From: Fidelibacterota bacterium
Lineage (GTDB): Bacteria; Fidelibacterota; UBA8477; JABMPR01
Assembly (NCBI GenBank): GCA_021734325.1
Contig: JAIPJF010000003.1
Coordinates: forward strand, 105,294-169,293
Length of the DNA: 64,000 nt
Direction: 5' to 3'
Below are positions 8,946 to 17,737 of this stretch, piece by piece. A program made the position numbers and the translations under genes. Numbering within the stretch: the first letter of the stretch is position 1; every line of letters begins with the position of its first letter. The notes beneath the pieces are model-generated. The model did not search any database, was not told where the DNA came from, and saw nothing but the letters and a program-made list of their open reading frames with translations.

Positions 8946-9332
8946 TTATAAATTATTTACTACCCGTTTTATTCCCGATTTCATATAATTGACATTAAAA
9001 TTAAGAATTAGACCCAACTTCTTTTGGCTTAATTTTAAATACGTGAGGGTTTGTGCTAAGTGTATATTTGATAGTTTTTCAACCGCTTTTAGCTCTATAA
9101 TCACTTTATTTTCAACAAGTAAGTCCATTCTAAATCCCACATTGAGCTTTTTACCCTTATAATACGTCTCTATGGGAACTTGTTTCTGGACAAATAAATC
9201 TAATTCATTTAATTCTATAAATAATGCTTCTTCGTAAGCGGATTCCAGCAATCCAGGTCCTAATTCTCTGTGCACCTCAATTGCGGCACCAATAATCATC
9301 TCTGATAATCTATTTTCGGACAAGACCGGCAT
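8946..9332 (-). CDS. GxxExxY family protein
   Basis: A 128-residue member of the GxxExxY family, a small PD-(D/E)xK nuclease-like fold with no established function. The signature is visible as GAAIEVHRELGPGLLESAYE, followed by VGFRMDLLVENKVIIELKAV. The Asp and the Glu-x-Lys of the latter correspond to the nuclease-like core. The C-terminal LGLILNFN strand is also standard for the family. It is bracketed by imperfect inverted repeats (8899-8928 and 9343-9374) and sits between recA and recX, where most genomes have nothing. This suggests that gene and repeats moved in as a unit. Whether it cleaves DNA cannot be told from the sequence. Confidence 0.9.
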   Translation of the reverse strand: MPVLSENRLSEMIIGAAIEVHRELGPGLLESAYEEALFIELNELDLFVQKQVPIETYYKGKKLNVGFRMDLLVENKVIIELKAVEKLSNIHLAQTLTYLKLSQKKLGLILNFNVNYMKSGIKRVVNNL

Positions 9333-9342
9333 GGCTTATCAA

Positions 9343-9374
9343 CACTTTGCGACCTCAGCGATCTCTGCGGTTAA
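9343..9374. repeat. Inverted repeat, right copy, flanking the GxxExxY gene
   Basis: Read on the minus strand this is TTAACCGCAGAGATCGCTGA and onward to GGTCGCAAAGTG. It is the inverted partner of 8899-8928 and lies 11 nt upstream of the GxxExxY start codon. It contains short internal iterations of CGCAGAG/CGCTGAG/CGCAAAG. Confidence 0.6.
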
Positions 9375-9468
9375 CCAACGTCCAATTAACTTCCATAACT
9401 CAAAATAACTATCTGTCATTTGTATACTCGATTGACAGGGAGCAGGTGTTAACGCAAAAAGTAATGTG

Positions 9469-10527
9469 CTATTTTCCCGCTTCAAGTTTAGATTTAGTCT
9501 TGGATTCAGATTCATCAACATCCATACCGAGGAATAGTCTGACTTCACCCACAAGCTTTGCCATGACATCAGGATTATCAGTGAAAAATGCTTTAACATT
9601 CTCTTTTCCCTGCCCCAGTCTGTCTTCGCCGTAGCTGAACCAGGAGCCACTCTTCTGAACCAGGCCTGCCTTTAGCGCCAGGTCCAGGATATCGCCCTCA
9701 AAAGAGAACCCGGTACCAAACATGATATCCAGCTCAGTCTCACGGAATGGTGGCGCCATTTTATTCTTTACGATCTTGACCCGAACCCGATTGCCAATAT
9801 TATCCTGACCATCCTTCAAGGCACCAATGCGACGAATATCCATGCGAACGGAGGCATAGAATTTCAATGCCCTGCCCCCTGTGGTGGTCTCAGGATTGCC
9901 AAACATGACACCAATCTTCTCTCTGATCTGATTAATAAAAATAACGGAAGTATTCGATTTAGATACGGACCCGGTCAATTTCCTCAAGGCTTGAGACATG
10001 AGACGGGCATGAAGTCCCATGTGACTGTCCCCCATTTCGCCTTCTAATTCAGCTCTAGGCACCAGGGCAGCCACTGAATCAATGACAATGACATCCAGGG
10101 CATTACTTCTAACCAGCGTCTCAGTGATCTCCAGAGCCTGTTCACCGGAATCGGGCTGTGAAATGAGCAGATTCTTTATGTCCACTCCTAACTGACCGGC
10201 ATATTTTGGATCCAGTGCATGTTCTGCATCGATAAAGGCGGCATAGCCACCGACCTTTTGGGCATTGGCTACAACGTGCAGGGCCAGGGTCGTTTTTCCT
10301 GAAGACTCAGGACCAAATATTTCAATGATTCGTCCTCTTGGAACACCACCAACACCTAAGGCTGCATCCAGAGAAAGTGCTCCCGTTGAAATGGCATTTA
10401 TTTCAGTATTGATACCATTTTCACCGAGACGCATGACCGCGCCTACTCCAAATTGTCTCTCAATCTGTGATACCGCTAATTCTATGGCTTTATCTTTATC
10501 GCTTGATTTATTCTGAGCAGCACTCAT
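9469..10527 (-). CDS. recA: Recombinase A
   Basis: ATP-dependent strand-exchange protein for homologous recombination and SOS signalling. The 352 residues are the normal length. Walker A is GPESSGKTT (72-80), Walker B is [15 protein letters not shown], and loop L2 lies around [17 protein letters not shown]. The short C-terminal domain ends in a charged tail. The ATG overlaps the thpR stop codon (ATGA), so recA is translated as part of the dnaX-thpR operon. I did not find a recognisable LexA box inside the preceding coding overlap. No intein or frameshift is present. Confidence 0.98.
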   Translation of the reverse strand: MSAAQNKSSDKDKAIELAVSQIERQFGVGAVMRLGENGINTEINAISTGALSLDAALGVGGVPRGRIIEIFGPESSGKTTLALHVVANAQKVGGYAAFIDAEHALDPKYAGQLGVDIKNLLISQPDSGEQALEITETLVRSNALDVIVIDSVAALVPRAELEGEMGDSHMGLHARLMSQALRKLTGSVSKSNTSVIFINQIREKIGVMFGNPETTTGGRALKFYASVRMDIRRIGALKDGQDNIGNRVRVKIVKNKMAPPFRETELDIMFGTGFSFEGDILDLALKAGLVQKSGSWFSYGEDRLGQGKENVKAFFTDNPDVMAKLVGEVRLFLGMDVDESESKTKSKLEAGK

Positions 10528-11102
10528 ATCCGGCCTCCCGTATTCAATTTAAATGTTTCCAATTCTTCATAAATCGCACCACTGGGTGTCAGTGTGCTCT
10601 TAAACCATTTGACCTCATCAGCGACAAACTGTGTATCTCGGACTTCTGTCGATAGGAAGTCATGTATAAATGTACTTTTGCGTGATATGGATTTAACGCG
10701 ACCAAGGGTAATATGTGGTTGAAACTTGCGATTATCAAGATGATATCCAAGTTCCATTAAACCATTCCTAATGCTCATGGCCAACGATATGAAAGACGCA
10801 TCATAGGGTGCAGTTCCAACCCATAGCACACGGGGATCATTGGCATGCGGGAATATCCCAGTATCTGTGGTGCCCAATTTTACTGGCTCACACTTTTCAA
10901 TGCAGTGAGAAAGAGCATTCCCATGTTCCTCAATATTCTCAATTTTCGTATCGCCGAGAAAGCTAAGGGTAATATGCAAATTGTCGGCCTTTATCCAGTT
11001 GATCAGATCCAGTTTGTTCCGGATGGAATCTGTAAACCAAGCCAGATAGGACATCAGTGTATCAGGCAATGGGATCGCAAGGAACGTTCGTACAGTTGTC
11101 AC
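10524..11102 (-). CDS. thpR: RNA 2',3'-cyclic phosphodiesterase (LigT/ThpR, 2H family)
   Basis: Hydrolyses 2',3'-cyclic phosphate ends of RNA. The physiological role is uncertain even in model species. The 192-residue protein carries both catalytic HxTx motifs of the 2H phosphoesterases: HITL at 43-46 ([11 protein letters not shown]) and HITL in [11 protein letters not shown]. The start is GTG at 11102, overlapping the cinA stop as GTGA. Its own stop overlaps the recA start. It is thus wedged inside the recombination operon, an arrangement (cinA-thpR-recA) found in many bacteria. Confidence 0.9.
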   Translation of the reverse strand: MTTVRTFLAIPLPDTLMSYLAWFTDSIRNKLDLINWIKADNLHITLSFLGDTKIENIEEHGNALSHCIEKCEPVKLGTTDTGIFPHANDPRVLWVGTAPYDASFISLAMSIRNGLMELGYHLDNRKFQPHITLGRVKSISRKSTFIHDFLSTEVRDTQFVADEVKWFKSTLTPSGAIYEELETFKLNTGGRI

Positions 11103-12349
11103 GATAACTGTCCTGCGATGAAAATCCGCAACATATTTAATGCGGTTTGAGCACTGATGATTTTATTCAATACCCGATCCGTACCAAATTGGAATCGCTT
11201 GATCTGCTGTTGTTCATGATCGGCCACACCGATATAGACGGTGCCAACAGGTTTCTCTTCACTTCCACCAGTGGGACCGGCAACACCTGAAACAGCAATG
11301 GCATAGTCAGCTCCGCTTTTTGCAAGCGTCCCGGATAACATTTCTGATACGGTTTCTTCACTGACAGCACCATGCTTGATCAGAGTATCTTCTTTGACAC
11401 CGAGGATGGCCATCTTGGTCTCATTGGCATAAGTAACATAGCCAGTGTTGAAATAATCACTGCTTCCGCTGATATCAGTGATCATGCTGGCGATCAGACC
11501 GCCTGTGCAGGATTCTGCAGTCGCCACTGTTGCCCCGTTCATCTTCAGTACCCTCCCCACGACGGATGAGAGACTGTCCTCATCCCTGCCAAAAATATTT
11601 GCCGGCAACAGATCTGATATTCTGGCATAAATATCATTGAGCTTTCCCGTGTTCTCACCTTTGAAATTTGAGTCAAAGGAAACACGGATCGTCACAATAA
11701 AATGCTTGGGTAGATAAGCTACTTTGGCTTTCGGATATTCATCCAGAATCGGTTTGGTTAGCTCATATAATTTTGATTCAGGTACACCATTAGAATGAAT
11801 ATCCACAAATTCTGTGATCGCACCGGTAAGATCGCTCAGCATGGGGATGATATGCTCAGTAGTAATTGCCCGCATTTCGGCTGGAACACCGGGCATGACA
11901 AACAAATGGGTTTGCTCGTGAAAAAAATACATCCCCTGAGCTGTGCCTTTTGAATTCATCAACAACCGTGCGTTTTCTGGGTACTCTGCCTGGGAGATAT
12001 TTGATTGTGCGAATGCAAGACCCCGTTTGGCGAATCTCTCCTTCAGTTGTTCGAGGAGATCAGGATAGGTCTTTAGACCGACACCAAAATATTCGCAAAG
12101 AGCCGTTTTCGTGATATCATCATGGGTTGGACCTAATCCACCTGTAATAGTCACAACATCAGCTTCATTCAGGCTCCATTTTAATGCCTTTTTTATATTT
12201 TCATTCACGTCCCCAATAATCAGCTTCTTGGATACTACAATTCCAATATCTCCCAACTGCCTTGAAATGAAGGCATTGTTTGAGTCAATCGTTTTCCCTG
12301 AAAGGAGTTCATCGCCGATTGAAATTGTGATCGCATTGAGCAAGCTCAT
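11099..12349 (-). CDS. cinA: CinA family protein (nicotinamide-nucleotide amidohydrolase / ADP-ribose pyrophosphatase type)
   Basis: Two-domain protein of 416 residues. The N-terminal MoCF/COG1058 domain starts at ITISIGDELLSG and has TGGLGPTHDD. The C-terminal CinA amidase domain (from about residue 250) carries TAESCTGGLIAS and ANETKMAILGV. Known members deamidate nicotinamide mononucleotide in pyridine-nucleotide recycling and are competence-associated in several Firmicutes. Both domains appear complete. It is coupled by 4-nt overlaps to pgpA upstream and thpR downstream. Its place directly before recA is a classic arrangement. Confidence 0.93.
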   Translation of the reverse strand: MSLLNAITISIGDELLSGKTIDSNNAFISRQLGDIGIVVSKKLIIGDVNENIKKALKWSLNEADVVTITGGLGPTHDDITKTALCEYFGVGLKTYPDLLEQLKERFAKRGLAFAQSNISQAEYPENARLLMNSKGTAQGMYFFHEQTHLFVMPGVPAEMRAITTEHIIPMLSDLTGAITEFVDIHSNGVPESKLYELTKPILDEYPKAKVAYLPKHFIVTIRVSFDSNFKGENTGKLNDIYARISDLLPANIFGRDEDSLSSVVGRVLKMNGATVATAESCTGGLIASMITDISGSSDYFNTGYVTYANETKMAILGVKEDTLIKHGAVSEETVSEMLSGTLAKSGADYAIAVSGVAGPTGGSEEKPVGTVYIGVADHEQQQIKRFQFGTDRVLNKIISAQTALNMLRIFIAGQLS

Positions 12350-12801
12350 AATATTGCAGCGGCTCCCTGAATGAGCAGAAAAGCCAGAATTCCGGCAAGC
12401 ACATCATCCATCATGATCCCCAGGCCCCCAGGCAAGCGTTGTGCCTTATCAATGAGCCAGGGTTTCCAGATATCAAAAATTCGAAAAAGGATGAATGCAG
12501 CGAGCCAGTATTCCCAATGATGGGGTATGGCAACAACAGCGATCCACTGGCCAACCACTTCATCAATGACTATTTCACTCGGATCTTCAATTCCGATATG
12601 CTTGGCGACAATGGTCGATGCCAGGGTGCCTGCGACGGCAATGATCAAAATGAGTCCAAGGGTCAGCAAATGGTTCTCATTCACGATGCTCCCCCAGAGA
12701 AAAGCGATTGGGAGTGTTATCAGGGATCCGTACGTTCCCGGTGCACCTGGAATCCGCCCAACAAATCCAACGGAAGTGAAACTGCGAAGTAGAGGGATCA
12801 T
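12346..12801 (-). CDS. pgpA: Phosphatidylglycerophosphatase A
   Basis: Removes the terminal phosphate from phosphatidylglycerophosphate to give phosphatidylglycerol at the inner membrane. The 151-residue protein has the PgpA opening GRIPGAPGTYGSL, the acidic motif EIVIDEVVGQWIA, and DIWKPWLIDKAQRLPGGLG before a final membrane segment. The ATG overlaps the stop of pgsA by 4 nt. The two enzymes catalyse consecutive steps, so the pair gives a complete route from CDP-diacylglycerol to phosphatidylglycerol. Confidence 0.93.
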   Translation of the reverse strand: MIPLLRSFTSVGFVGRIPGAPGTYGSLITLPIAFLWGSIVNENHLLTLGLILIIAVAGTLASTIVAKHIGIEDPSEIVIDEVVGQWIAVVAIPHHWEYWLAAFILFRIFDIWKPWLIDKAQRLPGGLGIMMDDVLAGILAFLLIQGAAAIL

Positions 12802-13394
12802 GCTTTTGCTCTATGGAACAGGGACTTGACAAAATTCTTGTTGATCCAGAGATAGTGAAAACCCGTATAAGCAGTAACCAAGCCGGTCAGAATAAATATG
12901 GTCCCTGTAACAAACCATTCTTCGAGCCAATCCACGAGGGCATCCAATACCTCAAAATTCCCCATCAAAATGAATACAAGTCCCACGTACATCGAAATGT
13001 ACTGAAATGTCGTTTTCATCTTAGCCAGGCGACTGGTATTCATGGATTCTCCGCTTGCCAGCATACTCCAGCGTAAGAGGGTCACCATCATGTCACGCAT
13101 GATGACGACAGCAGTTATCCAGATGGGCATGATATCCATAATGTTGAGTGTAATGAACATGCTGTTGACCAGGATCTTGTCTGCCAATGGATCCATAAAT
13201 TTTCCGAATTCACTGACCACCTGCAGTTTCCGGGCCAGTATCCCATCAAACAGATCAGTCAGAGAACCTATCAGAAATAAGAAAAATGCCAAGAGGTGAA
13301 GGGTAAATCCATCAAATCCAATCAGGAACCAAACAATGAGTGGGGTTACAACGATACGGAATATGGTCAGAATATTGGGTAAATTTTGTATCAT
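12798..13394 (-). CDS. pgsA: CDP-diacylglycerol-glycerol-3-phosphate 3-phosphatidyltransferase
   Basis: Makes phosphatidylglycerophosphate in the inner membrane. The CDP-alcohol phosphotransferase signature D-x2-D-G-x2-A-R-x8-G-x3-D-x3-D is exact: D47, D50, G51, A54, R55, G64, D68 and D72. The 198 residues contain the usual several hydrophobic helices. The start ATG overlaps the recR stop by 4 nt, and pgpA follows with a 4-nt overlap. Phosphatidylserine synthase is the main alternative in this superfamily. The opening LPNILTIFRIVVTP and the pairing with pgpA favour PgsA. Confidence 0.93.
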   Translation of the reverse strand: MIQNLPNILTIFRIVVTPLIVWFLIGFDGFTLHLLAFFLFLIGSLTDLFDGILARKLQVVSEFGKFMDPLADKILVNSMFITLNIMDIMPIWITAVVIMRDMMVTLLRWSMLASGESMNTSRLAKMKTTFQYISMYVGLVFILMGNFEVLDALVDWLEEWFVTGTIFILTGLVTAYTGFHYLWINKNFVKSLFHRAKA

Positions 13395-13987
13395 AATATT
13401 TCATGCCTGTCGTCCAGGGCCCTCCCTAAGGTTACACCATCAATATATTCGAGGTCACCTCCACTGGGGATTCCCCTGGCAAGTCGAGTCACCTTCACAT
13501 CTCGATCTTGAAGAATTCTTCCAAGATACAATGAAGTGGTTTCTCCCTCAACGCTGGGGTTCATCGCAATGATGACCTCCTTAATATTATCCAGGCGTTT
13601 CATGAGCGAATGAATGTTCAACTGATCCGGACCAATTCCTTCCAATGGTGAAAGCACCCCTCCGAGAATGTGATATTTACCACTGAATCTGCTGGTTTCC
13701 TCGATGGCCACAACATCCTTTGAATCCTCCACGATGCAAAGAATCCCATCATCCCTCCGCGTATCCAGACAAACGGGACAGGGATCAGCCTCTGTGATAA
13801 GATGACAGATGGAACAGGTGGTAAGCTTTTCCTGGCTTTCAAGGATCACTTCCCCAAACTGTCGAAGGTCTTCTTCCGGCCATTCCAGCAACTGAAAGGC
13901 CATGCGCTGTGCTGTTTTCTTCCCGATACCGGGAAATCTTGAAAACTGCTGGGTGATCCGCTCGAGGCTGTCTGGCAGAATTTTCAT
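13391..13987 (-). CDS. recR: Recombination mediator RecR
   Basis: Acts with RecO and RecF to load RecA on gapped DNA. Of 198 residues, the N-terminal helix-hairpin-helix includes [16 protein letters not shown]. The zinc finger cysteines are C58, C61, C70 and C73. The Toprim domain begins at [11 protein letters not shown] and contains [13 protein letters not shown]. The C-terminal Walker-like segment is [18 protein letters not shown]. The start overlaps the ybaB stop. The dnaX-ybaB-recR order is one of the most conserved bacterial gene strings. Confidence 0.97.
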   Translation of the reverse strand: MKILPDSLERITQQFSRFPGIGKKTAQRMAFQLLEWPEEDLRQFGEVILESQEKLTTCSICHLITEADPCPVCLDTRRDDGILCIVEDSKDVVAIEETSRFSGKYHILGGVLSPLEGIGPDQLNIHSLMKRLDNIKEVIIAMNPSVEGETTSLYLGRILQDRDVKVTRLARGIPSGGDLEYIDGVTLGRALDDRHEIL

Positions 13988-14310
13988 CCAAGTCCGGGTA
14001 TATTTAATCCAGCCATGCCACCGGTGACCTGTGCCATTCTTGAACTGGCAGCCTCCTGCGCATTGGCAAGTGCTTGATTCACGGCAGCCAGAACGAGATC
14101 CTCAACCATATCAACATCATCTTCCAAGACATCTGGCTCAATTTTGATGGATAGAATTTGCATTTTCGCATTGGCTCTAACATAAACCATCCCACCACCG
14201 GCAGAGCCCTCTACCTCAATACTGGCCAGTTCCTCTTGTGCTTTTTCCATCTCTTTTTGCATTCGCTGGGCCTGCTTCAGTAAATTGCCCATACCGCCTT
14301 TTGGCATCAT
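13984..14310 (-). CDS. YbaB/EbfC family nucleoid-associated protein
   Basis: A 108-residue DNA-binding protein of the YbaB/EbfC family, which forms dimers that clamp or bridge DNA. It opens with a glycine-rich [17 protein letters not shown], followed by a long charged helix [15 protein letters not shown] and the strand typical of the family. It lies between dnaX and recR, 39 nt below dnaX and overlapping recR by 4 nt, which is the standard context for this family. Confidence 0.93.
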   Translation of the reverse strand: MMPKGGMGNLLKQAQRMQKEMEKAQEELASIEVEGSAGGGMVYVRANAKMQILSIKIEPDVLEDDVDMVEDLVLAAVNQALANAQEAASSRMAQVTGGMAGLNIPGLG

Positions 14311-14349
14311 TGGAGTTTTCTCCTATTGTGTTAAGAATGGATTTTTGTT

Positions 14350-16125
14350 CTAATCGTCAATGATCTCACCATCGAAGATGTCCAGGAGGTGTTGTGACGT
14401 TGGATGAGACAAAATTTCATCCTCTTTTCTCTGTTTCGGTTTATGTCCGTTTTTCTCGATTAATTTTACCAGCATTTTTGCTCCAAAAGTCTCTGAGGCG
14501 ATCTGCTGGATATCCTTGATCGATTTATTCAACGTTTGGACATGGTACTTTTGTTCCGGTGCAAAGGTGATCGAGAGAGTGCCCGATTCAAAATGACTGG
14601 GGGTGCCTTCAGCCATAAATGCTCCAGTCGTTTTACCAACCCGACCCAGATTCTCGGTGAAGGTCTCCCATTTGGTGAGCAATTGGTCCAAACTGAGTGC
14701 TTGCTGGGTAGAAGATGGAAGATCGTCTGACTCTGCTGGTGCTTCCAGAGAATCATCAATCTGAGATTTCTTAGCAATTTCCAATTCCAGTTCAACCGGG
14801 GGTGGATTTTCAGCGATTTTTTGATTTTCTGGCGGTGGTTCTTCACGCGATACACGTTCCGGTTCGCTCTCAGTTACCACCACAGTACCCTTACTGGGTA
14901 GCACCTCGGATGAATGCTCTTTTTTGGGATCAGCTTCCACAGCGGCCAGTATTACAGGTTTTGGAGCAGGCCTGGGTCTGGATTGTGTGGATTTGCCACT
15001 CAACAGGGCATCTATGTCCAGTGCTCTGGAACTTCTTACCAATTTCAAAAGCATCAATTCAACGCTTACGAGCTGGTTACTAACGAATCTCTGTTCCCGG
15101 ATGGTTTCGATGACCAGTGTCTGCATCCTGAGGAGATCCCTTTCCTCAAAATATTCAACCTGCTCTGCATACGCCTTTGCATCGTTGTCAGATACATCCA
15201 GAAAATCTGTGATACCGGCAACCTTCACGACAAGGAGATTACGAATATGCTCACTCAAACCGTTCAGAAATTCGGTTATACTGATCCCTCTTGAAAATAA
15301 CAAATTCGCCTGTGTGATGATGCTCTCAGCTGACTGGCTTGCGACATGATGAAAAATGTCAAAATAAATGCTCGCATCAAGCACTCCCAGGACACGCCTC
15401 ACCAACTCAATGCTCGCCTCTTCCTCTGCAAATGCAGAGACCTGATCCATAAGACTGAGTGCATCTCTCAAACTACCGGCAGCTTTGCGGGCAATGAGCG
15501 CCAGGCCTTCATCGGCAATCTTAATTGCCTCATTATTACAAATCATATTCAGACGGGCGACCATGGTTTCAGTCGATATCATCCTGAAATCATATCGTTG
15601 GCATCTGGAAAGGATGGTCAAAGGAACTTTATGGGGCTCTGTAGTTGCAAATATGAACAAAACCTTTGGTGGTGGTTCCTCCAGGGTTTTTAGCAAGGCA
15701 TTGAATGCCTCTTTTGTAAGCATGTGAACTTCATCGATGATATAGACGCGATAATTGGAATTGGCTGGTGGATATTTGACCACTTCCCTCAACTCACGGA
15801 TTGCATCAATTCCCCGGGTAGAAGCCCCATCGACCTCCAAAACATCAATACTGCGTCCGCCTGTAATTTCTTTACAGTGGTTGCATACATTGCATGGATT
15901 ACCATCTGAGGGATTCTCACAATTGATTGCCTTGGCAAGAATTCTGGCTGAAGTCGTTTTTCCCACACCACGGGGACCGGTAAAAATATATCCATTGGCC
16001 AGTCTTTGCCTCAGAAGGGCATTTCGCAGCGTTCGAGATACATGATCTTGACCTACCACGTCCTCAAAGGTTTGTGGACGGTATTTCAGTGAGGAAACGA
16101 TATATGCAGGATCTTGATTTACCAC
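14350..16125 (-). CDS. dnaX: DNA polymerase III subunits gamma and tau
   Basis: ATPase of the clamp loader at the replication fork. The 591 residues show Walker A GPRGVGKTTS (50-59), a zinc site of C69, C78, C81 and C84, Walker B YIIDEVHML, the sensor region FATTEPHKVP, and SRCQRYDF. A charged linker rich in Pro and Glu (about 385-480) precedes a C-terminal domain that would bind the polymerase core. The start is GTG at 16125 with GGAAAG nine bases upstream. At Lys401-Lys402 the codons AAA AAA form a run of six A residues, and a -1 shift there would end after nine codons (see findings). SRP RNA lies directly upstream. Confidence 0.96.
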   Translation of the reverse strand: MVNQDPAYIVSSLKYRPQTFEDVVGQDHVSRTLRNALLRQRLANGYIFTGPRGVGKTTSARILAKAINCENPSDGNPCNVCNHCKEITGGRSIDVLEVDGASTRGIDAIRELREVVKYPPANSNYRVYIIDEVHMLTKEAFNALLKTLEEPPPKVLFIFATTEPHKVPLTILSRCQRYDFRMISTETMVARLNMICNNEAIKIADEGLALIARKAAGSLRDALSLMDQVSAFAEEEASIELVRRVLGVLDASIYFDIFHHVASQSAESIITQANLLFSRGISITEFLNGLSEHIRNLLVVKVAGITDFLDVSDNDAKAYAEQVEYFEERDLLRMQTLVIETIREQRFVSNQLVSVELMLLKLVRSSRALDIDALLSGKSTQSRPRPAPKPVILAAVEADPKKEHSSEVLPSKGTVVVTESEPERVSREEPPPENQKIAENPPPVELELEIAKKSQIDDSLEAPAESDDLPSSTQQALSLDQLLTKWETFTENLGRVGKTTGAFMAEGTPSHFESGTLSITFAPEQKYHVQTLNKSIKDIQQIASETFGAKMLVKLIEKNGHKPKQRKEDEILSHPTSQHLLDIFDGEIIDD

Positions 16126-16164
16126 AGCTTTAGACTTTCCAGTTTATGTAAATGATCTGATACT

Positions 16165-16285
<121 letters not shown>

Positions 16286-16379
16286 AATACCAGCTACGTG
16301 AATATTTCATTCCAAAAAATAGCGAAATAATGTATTAATTATTCAGGGTGAAGGAAGGGTGATTTGAGAAATAACGGAC

Positions 16380-17687
16380 TTAGACGCCCAGCATATCCTC
16401 TTTCACAAAGAATTGTTCCATCACTTTGATCATCATTTCATGATCCCGGGCACCACTCATCTCCCGGATCGAGTGCATTGAGAGCATGGCGTTCCCCACA
16501 TCCACGACAGGAATACCCAAACCTGTGGCCGTGATTGGTCCAATGGTTGACCCACAGGGAAGATCTGTCTTATGTACATAGTGTTGTACAGGAACCTTCA
16601 CATCCTTACATAATTGCTCAAAAATTGAAGAAGTAAGCGCCCCGGTTGCATAGCGGTGATTCGCATTTTTTTTGATCACAGGACCCCCATTCAATTTAAC
16701 TGCATGACGTGGATCGTGAAATTCGGTGTAGTTGGGGTGAATTGCGTGTGCCCCGTCTGCAGAAATACAGATGCTCGAGGCAAGTCCCCTCTGGAGTGCA
16801 TGTTTGACATCTGAAGTTTCAAATATCCGGAGTACGATATCCCTGATAAAGGATGAGGCTGCTCCATTTTGGGTTGAACTGCCGATTTCTTCGTTATCAA
16901 ACAGCGCAATCATGGCCGTTTGGGGATTTTTGAACTCCGATTGGGTAAGCGATTTAAGTGCAGCATGACACATGGTAAGATTATCCAGTCTACCACTAAC
17001 AATGAACTCCCCATTCAAACCACTCAGCACTGCGGCCTGTGTATCATAGCACTCAAGCTGCCAGTTGATAATCAATTCTTTTTCAAGCCCAAGCGTATTT
17101 GAAATAAGATTCCGAATGAGATTTTCATCAATGGCTTTCCCCTCTGAATTCTCTAAGGCAAGGATGGGTGGCATATGGGTTTGCTTATTGAGTAATAGTC
17201 CCTTCTCATTGACCTCACGATTAAGATGGATTGCGAGTTGAGGCACCCTCAGGAGCACTGAATCAGATTTGAAAGATTTTACTTTCAGTTGAGAACCATC
17301 TTTAACTATAACTCTCCCTGCAAGGGAAAGATCGCGATCGGTCCAGCTTGCGAGCAAGGGACCGCCATATACCTCAACACCGAGTTGAACGTATCCACTC
17401 TGACTATATACACCCCTCGGTTTCAGATGCAGGCCAGGTGAATCCGTATGGGCTCCGATCAGGCGCACGCCAGGTTTATCCCCCATCCCCATTTTCCAGG
17501 CAAGCAGTGCACTTTCACTCCTTATCACATAATATTTGCCCTGCGCCAGCAGATCCCATTCATCTTGTTCATACAGTCGGGTGAATCCATGGGCGATGAG
17601 TTCCTCTTCAGCACTCTGGACAGCGTGGTAGGCCGTTACACTCTTATCGAGAAAGGTGAGTAAATCTGAAATTAGTGGGGTGGACAT
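16380..17687 (-). CDS. M18 family aminopeptidase (aspartyl aminopeptidase type)
   Basis: A cytoplasmic dinuclear zinc aminopeptidase of 435 residues that removes N-terminal residues, with acidic ones preferred in studied members. The metal ligands are recognisable in IGAHTDSPGLHLKP, ALFDNEEIGSS, SADGAHAIHP and, near the C terminus, GNAMLSMHSIREM. KTDLPCGSTIGP is a further M18 hallmark. It starts with ATG and a TAAAAGGAG site, 50 nt below dprA on the same strand. No signal peptide is present. The specificity (Asp/Glu or broader) is inferred from the family. Confidence 0.9.
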   Translation of the reverse strand: MSTPLISDLLTFLDKSVTAYHAVQSAEEELIAHGFTRLYEQDEWDLLAQGKYYVIRSESALLAWKMGMGDKPGVRLIGAHTDSPGLHLKPRGVYSQSGYVQLGVEVYGGPLLASWTDRDLSLAGRVIVKDGSQLKVKSFKSDSVLLRVPQLAIHLNREVNEKGLLLNKQTHMPPILALENSEGKAIDENLIRNLISNTLGLEKELIINWQLECYDTQAAVLSGLNGEFIVSGRLDNLTMCHAALKSLTQSEFKNPQTAMIALFDNEEIGSSTQNGAASSFIRDIVLRIFETSDVKHALQRGLASSICISADGAHAIHPNYTEFHDPRHAVKLNGGPVIKKNANHRYATGALTSSIFEQLCKDVKVPVQHYVHKTDLPCGSTIGPITATGLGIPVVDVGNAMLSMHSIREMSGARDHEMMIKVMEQFFVKEDMLGV

Positions 17688-17737
17688 TGTTACTCCTTTT
17701 AGCTGCAGCAGCTTGCTGCATTAAGGTTTTTTAAAAT

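Noticed and set aside
9339..9650. A 103-codon minus-strand frame between recA and the GxxExxY gene
   Set aside because: Most of it lies inside recA in another frame. Its end, TAEIAEVAKC, is just the translation of the inverted repeat.
17700..17735. GCAGCAAGCTGCTGCAGC between dprA and the M18 gene as a terminator
   Set aside because: The stem is short and has no T run on the minus strand. It is probably chance or a weak pause.
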